NCBI GenBank assembly: GCA_016744675.1
Contig: JADGDX010000014.1
Coordinates: 1-64,000, forward strand
Direction: 5' to 3'
DNA from: Desulfuromusa sp.
GTDB taxonomy: Bacteria; Desulfobacterota; Desulfuromonadia; Desulfuromonadales; Geopsychrobacteraceae
DNA: 64,000 bases
Part shown: piece by piece, positions 1 to 8,365 of the stretch
How positions within the stretch are numbered: position 1 is the stretch's first letter
Layout of the letters: each line of letters begins with the position of its first letter
Translations under genes and position numbers: made by a program
The notes under the pieces: model-generated
Told to the model about the DNA's origin: nothing
The model's input: only the letters and a program-made list of their open reading frames with translations
Database searches by the model: none

Positions 1-7
1 TAGGTAT

Positions 8-44
8 TGTGTCCCCAGAATACCCCGACAGAATTGAGGACACA
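8..44. repeat. Short inverted repeat at left edge
   Basis: Seven-base arms TGTGTCC (8-14) and GGACACA (38-44) face each other across 23 bases. No coding region is visible around them. This could be the end of a small mobile element or a transcription hairpin; the window edge hides the context. The rest of 1-200 shows no recognisable gene. Confidence 0.35.
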
Positions 45-197
45 GACATACATGGCATCGGCATGAAGATAGATACCACGATAAAAATGATGCTATTGAG
101 TGTAGAATCTCACAATGCAGGCTCCTTTCTTTGAGAGGGGCAATCTGTACTTAAAGTTTACCGGATGGTCTGTTCTCTATGGAGGGGGCCTGCACGA

Positions 198-301
198 GTA
201 TCAAACATATCACCGCGGACGGAAAATGCGTTTGTGGTGAATTTGAAAAATTCGGTGGGGCGCGCATCGTTCGTCGCCACCGATTATCTATCCGTTATGC
301 A
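198..301. repeat. attC-like element, left copy
   Basis: This stretch aligns by eye with 875-985: both carry a GGAxGGAAAAxGCG-type block, then TGATTTGAAAA or close, then CGGTGGG, then CGTCGCCA, and end in CCGTT. It ends in GTTATGC (294-300), which fits an integron R' core (GTT then six bases). CGGTGG (253-258) and CCACCG (277-282) form an internal hairpin. The left boundary is not clear. Reading it as attC is inference; the similarity of the two copies is direct observation. Confidence 0.45.
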
Positions 302-315
302 CTAGGAGATATACG

Positions 316-852
316 TTGAAGCATATCAATCAAGTCAACCTCATGGCGACCTACAACGAATGGATGAATAACAAAGTGTATGAGGCTGCCATGGCCTTGA
401 CCGAAGAGGAGGTTATTGCTGATAGGAACGCACCATTCGGTTCCATTCTCGGGATACTTAATCATTTGGTCGTTGGTGACACAATTTGGTTAAAGCGCTT
501 TGCAACACACCCAGCAAACTACTCTTCGCTTGAACCGATACGAGAGCTCTCTACACCAACAAGCCTTGACCAACTACTCTTTGCAGATATCCAAGATCTT
601 TCAAAATACCGTAAAGTACTTGATCAAGTTATCTTGGAATGGGGAGACTCGGTTACAGTTCGCGACCTAGGGCATTGTTTACGATATGTAAACACCAAGG
701 GGGAGGTCGCAACAAAGAGTTTTTTCAGTCTTGTTATGCATTTTTTCAATCATCAGACTCACCACCGAGGGCAGGTTATGGCGTTACTTTGGCAATCTGG
801 CATTGATATCGGAGTTACGGATCTGGTTGCTCTTATTTCAGATGAAACATAA
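316..852 (+). CDS. DinB-like four-helix metalloprotein
   Basis: A 178-residue DinB/YfiT-type protein. The putative metal ligands are visible: H50 in the HLVVGDTIW segment, and H146 and H150 in a C-terminal HxxxH (NHQTHHRGQ). The family is a four-helix bundle often involved in thiol-dependent or detoxifying chemistry; the substrate here cannot be told. It starts with TTG, with AGGAGA (304-309) correctly placed upstream. The gene stands alone between two related attC-like elements, its start lies only 16 bases after the GTTATGC core, and its stop overlaps an ACATAAC motif. That compact packing is what an integron gene cassette looks like and suggests acquisition by transfer. Confidence 0.85.
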   Translation: MKHINQVNLMATYNEWMNNKVYEAAMALTEEEVIADRNAPFGSILGILNHLVVGDTIWLKRFATHPANYSSLEPIRELSTPTSLDQLLFADIQDLSKYRKVLDQVILEWGDSVTVRDLGHCLRYVNTKGEVATKSFFSLVMHFFNHQTHHRGQVMALLWQSGIDIGVTDLVALISDET

Positions 853-985
853 CAATGCAATGTCTTTAGACTTGTCAATCGATCATCCGGATGGAAAACG
901 CGAGCTGCTGATTTGAAAAGCAAAACCAATTGCGGTGGGTCACACAAGTTCGCGTCGCCAGCCGGTTATCATGAACCGTTGAGGC
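847..985. repeat. attC-like element, right copy
   Basis: The element runs from ACATAAC (847-853, overlapping the DinB-like stop codon) to GTTGAGG (978-984), a length of 138 bases and inside the usual attC range. ACATAAC is complementary at six of seven bases to GTTATGC at 294-300, as expected if the bases after the left G and this R'' motif belong to one cassette. The body matches the left copy. No integrase gene is in the window. Confidence 0.45.
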
Positions 986-1048
986 TGTAGAAAACCCCGA
1001 ATTATGCTATATCAGTGGCTAAATGATGATCTTTTCTGGGAGGGGAAA

Positions 1049-1210
1049 ATGCCACGATTTAAACATTACAACCAACGGTAAACCGTTCTGTTGCCGATCG
1101 CTTTTGAGCGCCAAATCCTCTTTGAAAAGTTTGGCCCTAGCCCCAACTATTTAGTTGATGAGAAGATTGGCCCAAGTATTTTCACCACAACTACAACAAC
1201 AAAACAATAG
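1049..1210 (+). pseudogene. Decayed N-terminal fragment of IS1182-type transposase
   Basis: The reading frame opened by ATG at 1049, after GGGAGGGG, gives MPRFKHYNQR, a stop, then TVLLPIAFERQIL, NYLVDEKIGPSIF and a stop at 1210. The MPRFK(H/P)Y start, the LPIxFxxQIL block and the (Y)L(I/V)D...SIF block in this order and spacing match the N-terminus of IS1182-family transposases as I know them. The fragment has an internal stop at codon 11, and everything C-terminal (the DDE catalytic core) is missing. It is therefore a dead remnant. Its right boundary and terminal repeats cannot be seen. It is an independent sign that this edge of the window has been visited by mobile DNA. Confidence 0.6.
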
Positions 1211-1282
1211 GCCCACTGGCATACTATCTAACCTTAATGCTTAAAATAGTCCTGCTGGGTCTTGAGTGAACATGGAGGTTAC

Positions 1283-1849
1283 ATGAAAGTTCTGACAATA
1301 CAGGGAAGTGCACGAAAAGAAGGCAATACAGCGACAGTCCTTGGTTGGGTTGAAGAGGAACTGTCCCTTATGGGCCATGAAGTGTCTTCGGTGCGCTTAG
1401 TGGGTAAAGATATTCGTGGATGTTTAGCTTGTGGTAAATGTAAAGAATCAATGGATGCGGTTAACTGCATCCAAAATGATGATGCTAGTGCCATCCTTGA
1501 TCAGATGGTTGCTGCTGATCTGGTGATTTTTGCATCTCCTCTTTATTTTTGGGGAATTGCTGGTCCTTTGAAGTCGTTAATTGATCGCACATACAGCTTT
1601 TATGTCGATTATCATAAGCCGGGTCACGCGTCGTTGCTCGAAGGGCAGCGCCAAGCATTATTGGTGACAGGTGCTGGACCATGGGAAAATAATGCCGAGG
1701 CAACTTTTACCGCGTTTGAACGTTTACAGAAACCTCATCGGGCTATGTCCGCTGGGAATCTATACCTTGGCAAATGTACCACTGCAGATAAATTAGGCGA
1801 GGACGCAAGAACTCTTGCGAGCAATTTTGTCAGTAAAATTGTTGGATAG
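1283..1849 (+). CDS. Flavodoxin-fold NAD(P)H reductase / Fe-S flavoprotein-like
   Basis: A 188-residue flavodoxin-fold protein. The N-terminus has the FMN phosphate-loop signature (QGSARKEGNT), followed by GCLACGKC and a further Cys (C-x2-C-x2-C-x8-C), close to the cysteine arrangement of iron-sulfur flavoproteins. FASPLYFWGIAGPLKSLIDR is the usual flavin-binding/dimer segment. It probably moves electrons between NAD(P)H, FMN and perhaps an Fe-S centre in the cytoplasm; the partner is unknown. ATG 1283 is chosen because GGAGG (1274-1278) lies just before it; an upstream in-frame TTG at 1262 has no ribosome site. A strong hairpin follows the stop. Confidence 0.8.
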   Translation: MKVLTIQGSARKEGNTATVLGWVEEELSLMGHEVSSVRLVGKDIRGCLACGKCKESMDAVNCIQNDDASAILDQMVAADLVIFASPLYFWGIAGPLKSLIDRTYSFYVDYHKPGHASLLEGQRQALLVTGAGPWENNAEATFTAFERLQKPHRAMSAGNLYLGKCTTADKLGEDARTLASNFVSKIVG

Positions 1850-1861
1850 TTTTTTATGATG

Positions 1862-1897
1862 ACAGCAGGGATGAAGATATCCATCCCTGCTGTTTTA
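1862..1897. terminator. Bidirectional rho-independent terminator
   Basis: A 12-base perfect stem, ACAGCAGGGATG (1862-1873) with CATCCCTGCTGT (1882-1893), followed by TTTT-rich sequence. It sits between two convergent genes, the flavoprotein-like reductase and purB, and can serve both. Confidence 0.85.
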
Positions 1898-1904
1898 TCG
1901 AAAA

Positions 1905-3260
1905 TCAGTTGAGGAGATCAACAATTTTATGCGCAATTCCGGTATAGCTACTCGGTGACATCTCAAGCAGACGCTGTTTGTCATCTGATTTAAGATCTAA
2001 TCCTTCAATAAAAATTCGGATCGTGTCTTGATCTATTTTATTGCCACGAGTCAGCTCTTTCAACTTTTCATACGGTTTTTCTATTCCTGCTTTACGCATC
2101 ACAGTCTGAATTGGCTCGGCCATGATTTCCCACGCATTTTCAAGGTCTTTTGCTAGGTTATGTTGATTTAACTTTAACTTGCTTAAGCCTTTGATTGTCG
2201 ATTTGTAGGCAATCATACTATAGCCAAAACCAACTCCCATATTGCGCAGGACGGTAGAGTCAGTGAGGTCTCGTTGTAGACGTGAAATAGGCAATTTCAT
2301 TGACAGGTGCTGCAAAATTGCATTTGCCAAACCACAATTTCCTTCAGAGTTTTCAAAGTCAATAGGATTTACTTTGTGAGGCATTGTGGATGAGCCGACT
2401 TCGCCTTTAATCGTTTTCTGCCCGAAATATCCCATAGAGATGTAAGTCCAGACATCGCGGTTGAAATCAATCAGAATAGTATTCCAGCGCGCCATGACAT
2501 CAAATAATTCAGCCATGTAATCGTGTGGTTCAATTTGAGTCGTAAATAGGTTTTGTTTCAGTTCCAATTCTGTTTCAATCACTCTTTTGCTCAACCCAAT
2601 CCAGTCAACGTCAGGATATGCCGAAAGGTGTGCGTTAAAATGACCAACAGCTCCATTGAGTTTTCCCAAAAGTTCAATTTCAGTTATTTTGTCGCTTTGT
2701 TTTTGCAGGCGTTGGGAAAAAACAGCGAGTTCTTTGCCGATTGTTGTCGGAGATGCAGTTTGACCGTGTGTTCTGGCAAGCATCGGAACATCTTTAAACT
2801 CTTTGGCAAATTGACCTAGTTTAGCAATGACCTGTTGTTGATACGGTATCAGGGCTTTTAGGCCGTCTTTCAGCATTAATGCATGGGATAAATTGTTGAT
2901 GTCCTCAGAGGTACAAGCAAAATGAATAAATTCTGAGATGTCATTCAGAGATGTTTCAACAATCAGCTCTTTTAAATAATATTCAACAGCTTTGACATCG
3001 TGATTTGTCACCGCTTCAATTTTTTTAATTTTTTCAGCTTCAGTTGGTGTGAAATCTATGACAATTTGTCGTAATACATTTTCTTCTTCTGTCGTTAACT
3101 GACGACATTCAGGAATTTGTGATTCACGACACAGGGTAATAAGCCATGCTATTTCGACTTTGACCCGATTTTTAAGCAGAGCATATTCTGAAAAACATTC
3201 GACAAGTTCGTTGACCTTATTGCTGTAACGTCCATCGATAGGGCTAATTGCTGTTATCAT
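1905..3260 (-). CDS. purB: Adenylosuccinate lyase
   Basis: PurB cleaves SAICAR and adenylosuccinate to release fumarate in purine synthesis. The 451-residue protein has the family features in order: the N-terminal SPIDGRYSNKV start, HDVKAVEYYL, the conserved TSEDINN segment, HGQTASPTT (catalytic His region) and the fumarase-superfamily signature GSSTMPHKVNPIDFEN. Length and sequence fit the E. coli-type subfamily. AAGGAG precedes the ATG. The gene is single, convergent with the reductase on its left, and has its own visible promoter upstream. Nothing is missing. Confidence 0.97.
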   Translation of the reverse strand: MITAISPIDGRYSNKVNELVECFSEYALLKNRVKVEIAWLITLCRESQIPECRQLTTEEENVLRQIVIDFTPTEAEKIKKIEAVTNHDVKAVEYYLKELIVETSLNDISEFIHFACTSEDINNLSHALMLKDGLKALIPYQQQVIAKLGQFAKEFKDVPMLARTHGQTASPTTIGKELAVFSQRLQKQSDKITEIELLGKLNGAVGHFNAHLSAYPDVDWIGLSKRVIETELELKQNLFTTQIEPHDYMAELFDVMARWNTILIDFNRDVWTYISMGYFGQKTIKGEVGSSTMPHKVNPIDFENSEGNCGLANAILQHLSMKLPISRLQRDLTDSTVLRNMGVGFGYSMIAYKSTIKGLSKLKLNQHNLAKDLENAWEIMAEPIQTVMRKAGIEKPYEKLKELTRGNKIDQDTIRIFIEGLDLKSDDKQRLLEMSPSSYTGIAHKIVDLLN

Positions 3261-3293
3261 TTTGAGCTCCTTCGTCTTGCGTTAAAAAAAGGC

Positions 3294-3322
3294 ACTATAT
3301 CTGGGGTCGTAAGTCTCTGCAA
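3294..3322 (-). promoter_or_regulatory. Probable sigma-70 promoter of purB
   Basis: On the minus strand TTGCAG (3317-3322) and TATAGT (3294-3299) are separated by exactly 17 bases and lie about 35 bases upstream of the purB start. No purine-riboswitch or PurR-box pattern was recognised. Confidence 0.6.
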
Positions 3323-3452
3323 GCTCTTTGTCGGGCCTTGATAATCAATATTCAATTCCATTGTTGGGGTGAGTTCAGGTAAGCTTGTAGTTGATTCTAC
3401 CGTTTACGCTTTAAGAGCATTTTGCTAATTTAAGAGAAGAGGTTCTTAACTG

Positions 3453-4361
3453 ATGGGTTCCCAAAGTAAAACGATATCGCTGGTTCTTGGTAGTGGTGGT
3501 GCTCGTGGTTTGGCTCATATAGGAGTCATTCAAATTCTTGAAGAGCAGGGTTATAAAATAGATTCTATTTCTGGTTCGTCGATGGGGGCTCTCATCGGTG
3601 GAATTTATGCAGCTGGAAAATTAGATATCTATACCGAGTGGGTTTGTGCCCTTGATCGTATAGATGTTTTGCGTCTTCTCGATTTTTCCTTGAGTGGTAC
3701 AGCCATTTTTAAAGGTGAGAAAATCATCAATACGCTGCGAGATCTCATCGGTCGACAGAATATTGAAGATCTACCGATTTCTTTTACTGCTGTGGCAACT
3801 GACATTGAAGAGAGTAAGGAAGTTTGGCTTTCCAGTGGTCCTTTGTGTGATGCGATTCGTGCTTCGATCGCCTTTCCAACAATATTTTCTGCATTCCCCT
3901 ATAAAGGTAAGACGTTGGTTGATGGGGGATTGTTAAATCCGATCCCGATTGCCCCAACGCTCCGTGATTTAACCGACATGACGATTGCTGTCAGTTTAAG
4001 TGGTCAGGCAAAAGTTGTTTCTGATGAGTTGCCGACCATTGAAAGCAATCCTGAAGAGCGCAATAAGTACCATCAAAAGGTTCTTGATTTCATTGATGGT
4101 CTTCAGTGGAAAGATCATGACAAAGAGGAAGATGCTGGATTTTTCGATGTCATTTCAAAAAGTATTGATGTGATGCAGTCGACGATTTCAAATTTTAAGC
4201 TGGCAGCCTATAAGCCTGATATTTTGATAGAAATTCCGAAAGATGTTTGTAGTATTTATGAGTTTGAGAGAGCAGAAGAGATGATCGAAGTGGGGCGCCG
4301 TGTCGCAACTGCTCGCTTGGATGAATTTCATCGATCAATGGTGTCTAGCTCAAATGAGTAA
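3453..4361 (+). CDS. Patatin-like phospholipase (RssA/YchK type)
   Basis: A 302-residue patatin-family serine lipase. The oxyanion loop GSGGARGLAHIGV is near residue 12, the nucleophile elbow G-S-S-M-G near residue 42, and the catalytic Asp in DGG near residue 157. The N-terminal two thirds match the RssA/YchK group; the C-terminal third is charged and variable. It has no signal peptide and is probably cytoplasmic or membrane associated, hydrolysing acyl esters of lipids. It is monocistronic and its last 12 bases overlap the end of the convergent phosphofructokinase gene. True substrate is unknown. Confidence 0.9.
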   Translation: MGSQSKTISLVLGSGGARGLAHIGVIQILEEQGYKIDSISGSSMGALIGGIYAAGKLDIYTEWVCALDRIDVLRLLDFSLSGTAIFKGEKIINTLRDLIGRQNIEDLPISFTAVATDIEESKEVWLSSGPLCDAIRASIAFPTIFSAFPYKGKTLVDGGLLNPIPIAPTLRDLTDMTIAVSLSGQAKVVSDELPTIESNPEERNKYHQKVLDFIDGLQWKDHDKEEDAGFFDVISKSIDVMQSTISNFKLAAYKPDILIEIPKDVCSIYEFERAEEMIEVGRRVATARLDEFHRSMVSSSNE

Positions 4362-5315
4362 TTGATTGGCGAGTTTTAGCAACATTGGGTTGATGGGACG
4401 TATTCCAGATGTTGTTGCCAGCTTAAGTTCAGTCATGAGTATTTCTGATCCCTGTAAGCCAACCATTTTGCTTCCGTTTCCAGCAAGAAGGCATTCAACA
4501 GCTGCTTGCCCAAACCGTGCCCCAAGAAGTCGATCAAAGACAGATGGAGATCCTCCGCGCTGATAATGACCGAGCACGATGACACGCGTTTCAAAACCGA
4601 TTCTATCCTTGATATGGTTCGCAATATCTTCTGCTTTCCCTGCTCCTTCAGCGACCATAATGATCGAATTGCTTCGTCCTTCCTGATAGCGTTTACGTAG
4701 ATCGGCACAAATTTGAGCAAGGTCATACGGTTCTTCAGGGATCAGGCTGTACTCAGCTCCGGCAGCAATTGCCGATGCAACGGCCAGGTAGCCACAATTG
4801 CGACCCATTGTTTCAACGACAAAAGCACGATCGTGTGAAGAGGCGGTATCTTTTAGGTTGTCAACGGCTCTTATAATATTGTTGAGTGCCGTATCGACCC
4901 CCAATGAAAAATCTGTAAAAGGAATGTCGTTATCGATTGATGCAGGAATACCAATCACAGGTATCCCTTGTTGGTGAATTGCGTACCCCCCCTTAAGTGA
5001 ACCATCTCCACCAATGACGATTAAACCTTCAACCCCCATGCCTTTCAAGTTTTCGCTGGCCAGACGGAGCCCTGATTCGGTGCGCATTTCCTTGCATCGC
5101 GCACTCTGTAAGAATGTTCCCCCGCGTTGCAAAATGTTACTGACTGATCGCGTGGTCATCGTCTCATAAAGCCGATCGATTAAGCCCTGAAAGCCTTTTT
5201 GTATGCCAATAACTTCCAACCCTGACCCGAGGCCGGCACGGACGACTGCGCGTAGTGTCGCATTCATTCCGGAGCAATCGCCCCCACTAGTTAAAACTGC
5301 AATTCGTTTCATCAT
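4350..5315 (-). CDS. pfkA: 6-phosphofructokinase
   Basis: PfkA phosphorylates fructose 6-phosphate in glycolysis. The 321-residue protein has the ATP-binding Rossmann start (TSGGDCSGMNAT, residues 9-20), GGDGS at 102-106 and the catalytic loop PASIDND (124-130) with the essential Asp. Gly in GGDG and a small residue (Ala) in the PxS/TIDND loop point to ATP rather than pyrophosphate as donor, because PPi enzymes carry Asp and Lys there. Two family-typical residues differ: GGDAPGMN is GGDCSGMN and PGTIDND is PASIDND. Either of two adjacent ATGs could be the start. It is convergent with and overlaps the patatin gene. Confidence 0.93.
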   Translation of the reverse strand: MMKRIAVLTSGGDCSGMNATLRAVVRAGLGSGLEVIGIQKGFQGLIDRLYETMTTRSVSNILQRGGTFLQSARCKEMRTESGLRLASENLKGMGVEGLIVIGGDGSLKGGYAIHQQGIPVIGIPASIDNDIPFTDFSLGVDTALNNIIRAVDNLKDTASSHDRAFVVETMGRNCGYLAVASAIAAGAEYSLIPEEPYDLAQICADLRKRYQEGRSNSIIMVAEGAGKAEDIANHIKDRIGFETRVIVLGHYQRGGSPSVFDRLLGARFGQAAVECLLAGNGSKMVGLQGSEILMTELKLATTSGIRPINPMLLKLANQLLI

Positions 5316-5428
5316 AAGAACCTTTTCAAAAACAGCCGAAATGTTTTAACTCGGGTAGATTGATGGTGAGTGAATAGGTTATTATATCTTTTTATTTGAA
5401 ATTAATCATTTTTTTTCGAGGAATCAAA

Positions 5429-6910
5429 ATGCATCGAATACATATTGTCCTTATTGCTTTTGTTCTTGTTGCCTGTCCAGGAGCTGTTTTATCACAGTCG
5501 TTGGCCGATAAAGTTCAGGAGCATCGGCTCGGCAACGGAGCCACAGTTCTTCTGGTAGAGAGACATGATTCACCGACGGTCTCTGCATATATCAGCTTTA
5601 AAGTCGGTGGAGCCAACGAAACAAGTCAGGAACGTGGCGTTGCTCATCTGTTGGAGCATATGTTGTTTAAGGGGACGAAAACCCTTGGCACCAAAGATTA
5701 CAAGAGTGAAAAGAAACTACTGCAAAAGATTAAATCAGTAGGCCAACAAATTGATGCGATGAAGAATCTTTCAGATGTCGATACACAAAAAGTACACGTC
5801 TTACGAGATCAACTTGTTGCTTTACAAGCTGAGCATCGTAAGTTGGTTGTCAAAGATGAGTTTTCAAAGATATACGCTGAAAATGGCGGCGTTGGCTATA
5901 ACGCTTTCACTGGTAAAGACTCAACAACTTATTTGATCAATTTGCCATCGAATAAGTTAGAACTTTGGGCAGCAATTGAGTCAGATCGATTGAGAAATGC
6001 TGTTTTTCGTGAATTTTATACTGAGAGAGACGTTGTTCATGAAGAAAGACGGCGTTCATATGAAAGTAGCCCTGGTGGTTTAATGTATGAAACTTTGCTG
6101 GCGACGGCATACAAAGTTCATCCCTATCGTGACCCCATCATTGGTTGGAATTCTGATATAGAGAATCTTGATCCCGATAAAATTCGTGATTTCTTTACGA
6201 AATATTACACTCCCATCAATATGGTTATAACCTTGGTTGGTGATTTTGAAAGTCAAGCCGCCTTAGATATGATTGATCGCTATTTTGGTCAACTTGATCG
6301 TGGTGTTCCCGTTCCCATAGTAACTGACAAGGAACCACAACAAAAAGGCGAACGCAGGGCCTTTGTTAACTTTGATGCAGAACCACAGTTGATGATTGCT
6401 TATCATAAACCGACGATGCCCCACCTTGATGACTATGTTTTTGATATCTTAATGCAAGTATTAAGTGAAGGTCGGACTTCACGTTTATATACATCTCTTG
6501 TGATTGAAAAGGAACTTGTCACTGGGGTCAATGTTTTTGGAGCCCCCGGTTCGCGTTATGATAATCTGATGGTTTTAAGCTTGGTGCCTCGTCAGGGGCA
6601 TGCAAGTTCAGAGGTGGAATCCGCTGTTTATGAAGAATTGCAGCGCTTAAAAACTGAACTGCTCAGCCCTCTTGAAATTGATCGAGCTCGTCAGCAGATC
6701 ATGACCTCGATATTAAGGGGCTTGAAAGGTAATAGTGGATTGGCAAGAATGTTATCTTCGTATCAAACGCTCGGTGATTGGCGTTATCTGGTGAATTATG
6801 AAGAGCAGCTTAACCAAGTAACGGCACAGGAAATTATGGCTGTAGCGCAGCGTTATTTGCACGTTGATAATAGAACTGTTGTGACTTTACGCCGTGGAGA
6901 ACAGATTTGA
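5429..6910 (+). CDS. M16 family zinc metallopeptidase, catalytic subunit
   Basis: A 493-residue insulinase/processing-peptidase-type protein with an N-terminal signal peptide (cut near ALSQ), so periplasmic. The inverted zinc motif HxxEH is present (HLLEHM, near residue 72) and the distal Glu region follows in the ERDVVHEERRR segment. Between them lies an insert of about 60 residues rich in K, Q and L that looks coiled-coil. The C-terminal M16 domain has the usual ASRLY-like SRLYTSLV segment. ATG 5429 is preferred because GAGGA lies six bases upstream; an in-frame TTG at 5396 would put charged residues before the signal peptide. It is translationally coupled to the next gene (TGATG). Confidence 0.93.
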   Translation: MHRIHIVLIAFVLVACPGAVLSQSLADKVQEHRLGNGATVLLVERHDSPTVSAYISFKVGGANETSQERGVAHLLEHMLFKGTKTLGTKDYKSEKKLLQKIKSVGQQIDAMKNLSDVDTQKVHVLRDQLVALQAEHRKLVVKDEFSKIYAENGGVGYNAFTGKDSTTYLINLPSNKLELWAAIESDRLRNAVFREFYTERDVVHEERRRSYESSPGGLMYETLLATAYKVHPYRDPIIGWNSDIENLDPDKIRDFFTKYYTPINMVITLVGDFESQAALDMIDRYFGQLDRGVPVPIVTDKEPQQKGERRAFVNFDAEPQLMIAYHKPTMPHLDDYVFDILMQVLSEGRTSRLYTSLVIEKELVTGVNVFGAPGSRYDNLMVLSLVPRQGHASSEVESAVYEELQRLKTELLSPLEIDRARQQIMTSILRGLKGNSGLARMLSSYQTLGDWRYLVNYEEQLNQVTAQEIMAVAQRYLHVDNRTVVTLRRGEQI

Positions 6911-8322
6911 TGAGAATTCTTTTTACTCTTGCGGTGCTCTGTTTCTTGAGTGCATGTGTCCCTTTTTTTTCGGCGCAACAGCCTCGCCCAGATAGTTTGA
7001 CGTTTGCTCCATTGGAATTCAATTTTCCTCAAGTAGCAAAAAAGTCTCTTCATAACGGCATGAGACTCTATTTGAAAGAAGATCATGAATTGCCATTGGT
7101 CGAAATAACCTTGTTGGTTGAGGGTGGTGATATCTATGACCCTCTAGAGAAAACAGGTTTGTCCCAGTTTTTTTCTAAAGCCCTATCGACCGGTGGTACT
7201 GAGTCATTGACTCCAGAACAATTGGAGGCTGAACTTGAAGCTATGGCAGCGATTCTCACCGTGACAAGTTCCGCTTATGGTTTTGAAATTGATTTGTCGT
7301 TGAATCAAAAAGATCTACACCGCGGTGTGGCTATTTTAGGGGATCTTTTGCGCCGACCGCGCTTTGATGAAAAGCGCCTTGAATTGATCAGAGGGCAGAT
7401 GCTTGAAGGTATTAAGCGCAAGAACGATGACCCAGGATCAATCGCAAGACGACTTTTAGCAGGTGCTGTTTATTCTGACCATCCTTTTGGAGCATACCCG
7501 ACAGCAGACGTTATCTCAAATATTTCTCGGGATGACTTGATCGACCTGTATCAGCGTTACTTTCACCCTCAAAATGTTTGGTTAGCGATTTCTGGAGATG
7601 TGGAAGCAGAAGAGTTAATACCTCTTTTTAATAATGAATTTAAAACTTGGAGCACGCGTAATTCAATGATACGCCAACTTCCGTTGTTGCCTGACGCTCC
7701 CGATGGGAAGGTTTTGTTGGCTCAAAAGGAGATCCCTCAAACGACAATTCTAATGGGTCATCCCGGAATTAATAAAGATAACCCTGATGCTCCCGCTCTG
7801 AAGGTTGCCAATTATATTCTTGGAGGCGGTGGTTTTAATTCTCGGATGATGAGAGAAATTCGTTCTAATCGTGGCCTTGCCTATTCAGTTTATTCTTATT
7901 TTCAAATTGGTCGACAGCTTAAGAAGATGTTCATAGCCAGTAGTGAGACAAAAAGTGATTCGACTGTTGAGGTTGTTTCTTTGATGCTTAAGTTGATTGA
8001 GGATATGAGAGATAAACCTGTATCAACTGAAGAGTTAGAATTGGCCAAGAAAAGCCTAGTTAATTCTTTTGTTTTTGCCTTTTCTGATAGCCACTCCATC
8101 GTTAGTCGTAAGGTCAGGCTTGATTATTATGGTTACGCTGAAGGCTATCTAGAAAACTATCAGCGAGATATCGATTCTGTGACAATTGCTGATGTTCAGC
8201 GAGTGGCACGTAAATATTTGCAGCCTGAACAAATGCAAATTGTGTTGGTCGGAAACAATCAACTCTATCTTGATAAAATCAAAAATCTAGGGTTGCCTGT
8301 TGTTTCGATTGATCTAGACTAG
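6910..8322 (+). CDS. M16 family lipoprotein lacking the zinc motif
   Basis: A 470-residue M16 paralog with a lipoprotein signal (LCFLSAC, Cys near residue 16). At the place of HxxEH it has TGLSQFFSKAL, so the zinc site is lost, while the fold-defining C-terminal half is kept (GGGGFNSRMMREIRSNRGLAYSVYS, where the R and Y typical of the second subunit are present). It is probably the non-catalytic partner forming a heterodimer with the upstream protease, as in mitochondrial processing peptidase and other paired M16 proteins. Stop and start overlap by one base. The lipid anchor suggests the complex is held at a membrane. Confidence 0.92.
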   Translation: MRILFTLAVLCFLSACVPFFSAQQPRPDSLTFAPLEFNFPQVAKKSLHNGMRLYLKEDHELPLVEITLLVEGGDIYDPLEKTGLSQFFSKALSTGGTESLTPEQLEAELEAMAAILTVTSSAYGFEIDLSLNQKDLHRGVAILGDLLRRPRFDEKRLELIRGQMLEGIKRKNDDPGSIARRLLAGAVYSDHPFGAYPTADVISNISRDDLIDLYQRYFHPQNVWLAISGDVEAEELIPLFNNEFKTWSTRNSMIRQLPLLPDAPDGKVLLAQKEIPQTTILMGHPGINKDNPDAPALKVANYILGGGGFNSRMMREIRSNRGLAYSVYSYFQIGRQLKKMFIASSETKSDSTVEVVSLMLKLIEDMRDKPVSTEELELAKKSLVNSFVFAFSDSHSIVSRKVRLDYYGYAEGYLENYQRDIDSVTIADVQRVARKYLQPEQMQIVLVGNNQLYLDKIKNLGLPVVSIDLD

Positions 8323-8365
8323 AAAATTTGCATGTTACTTTAATAAATCCGTAGAGGCGGGGGTT

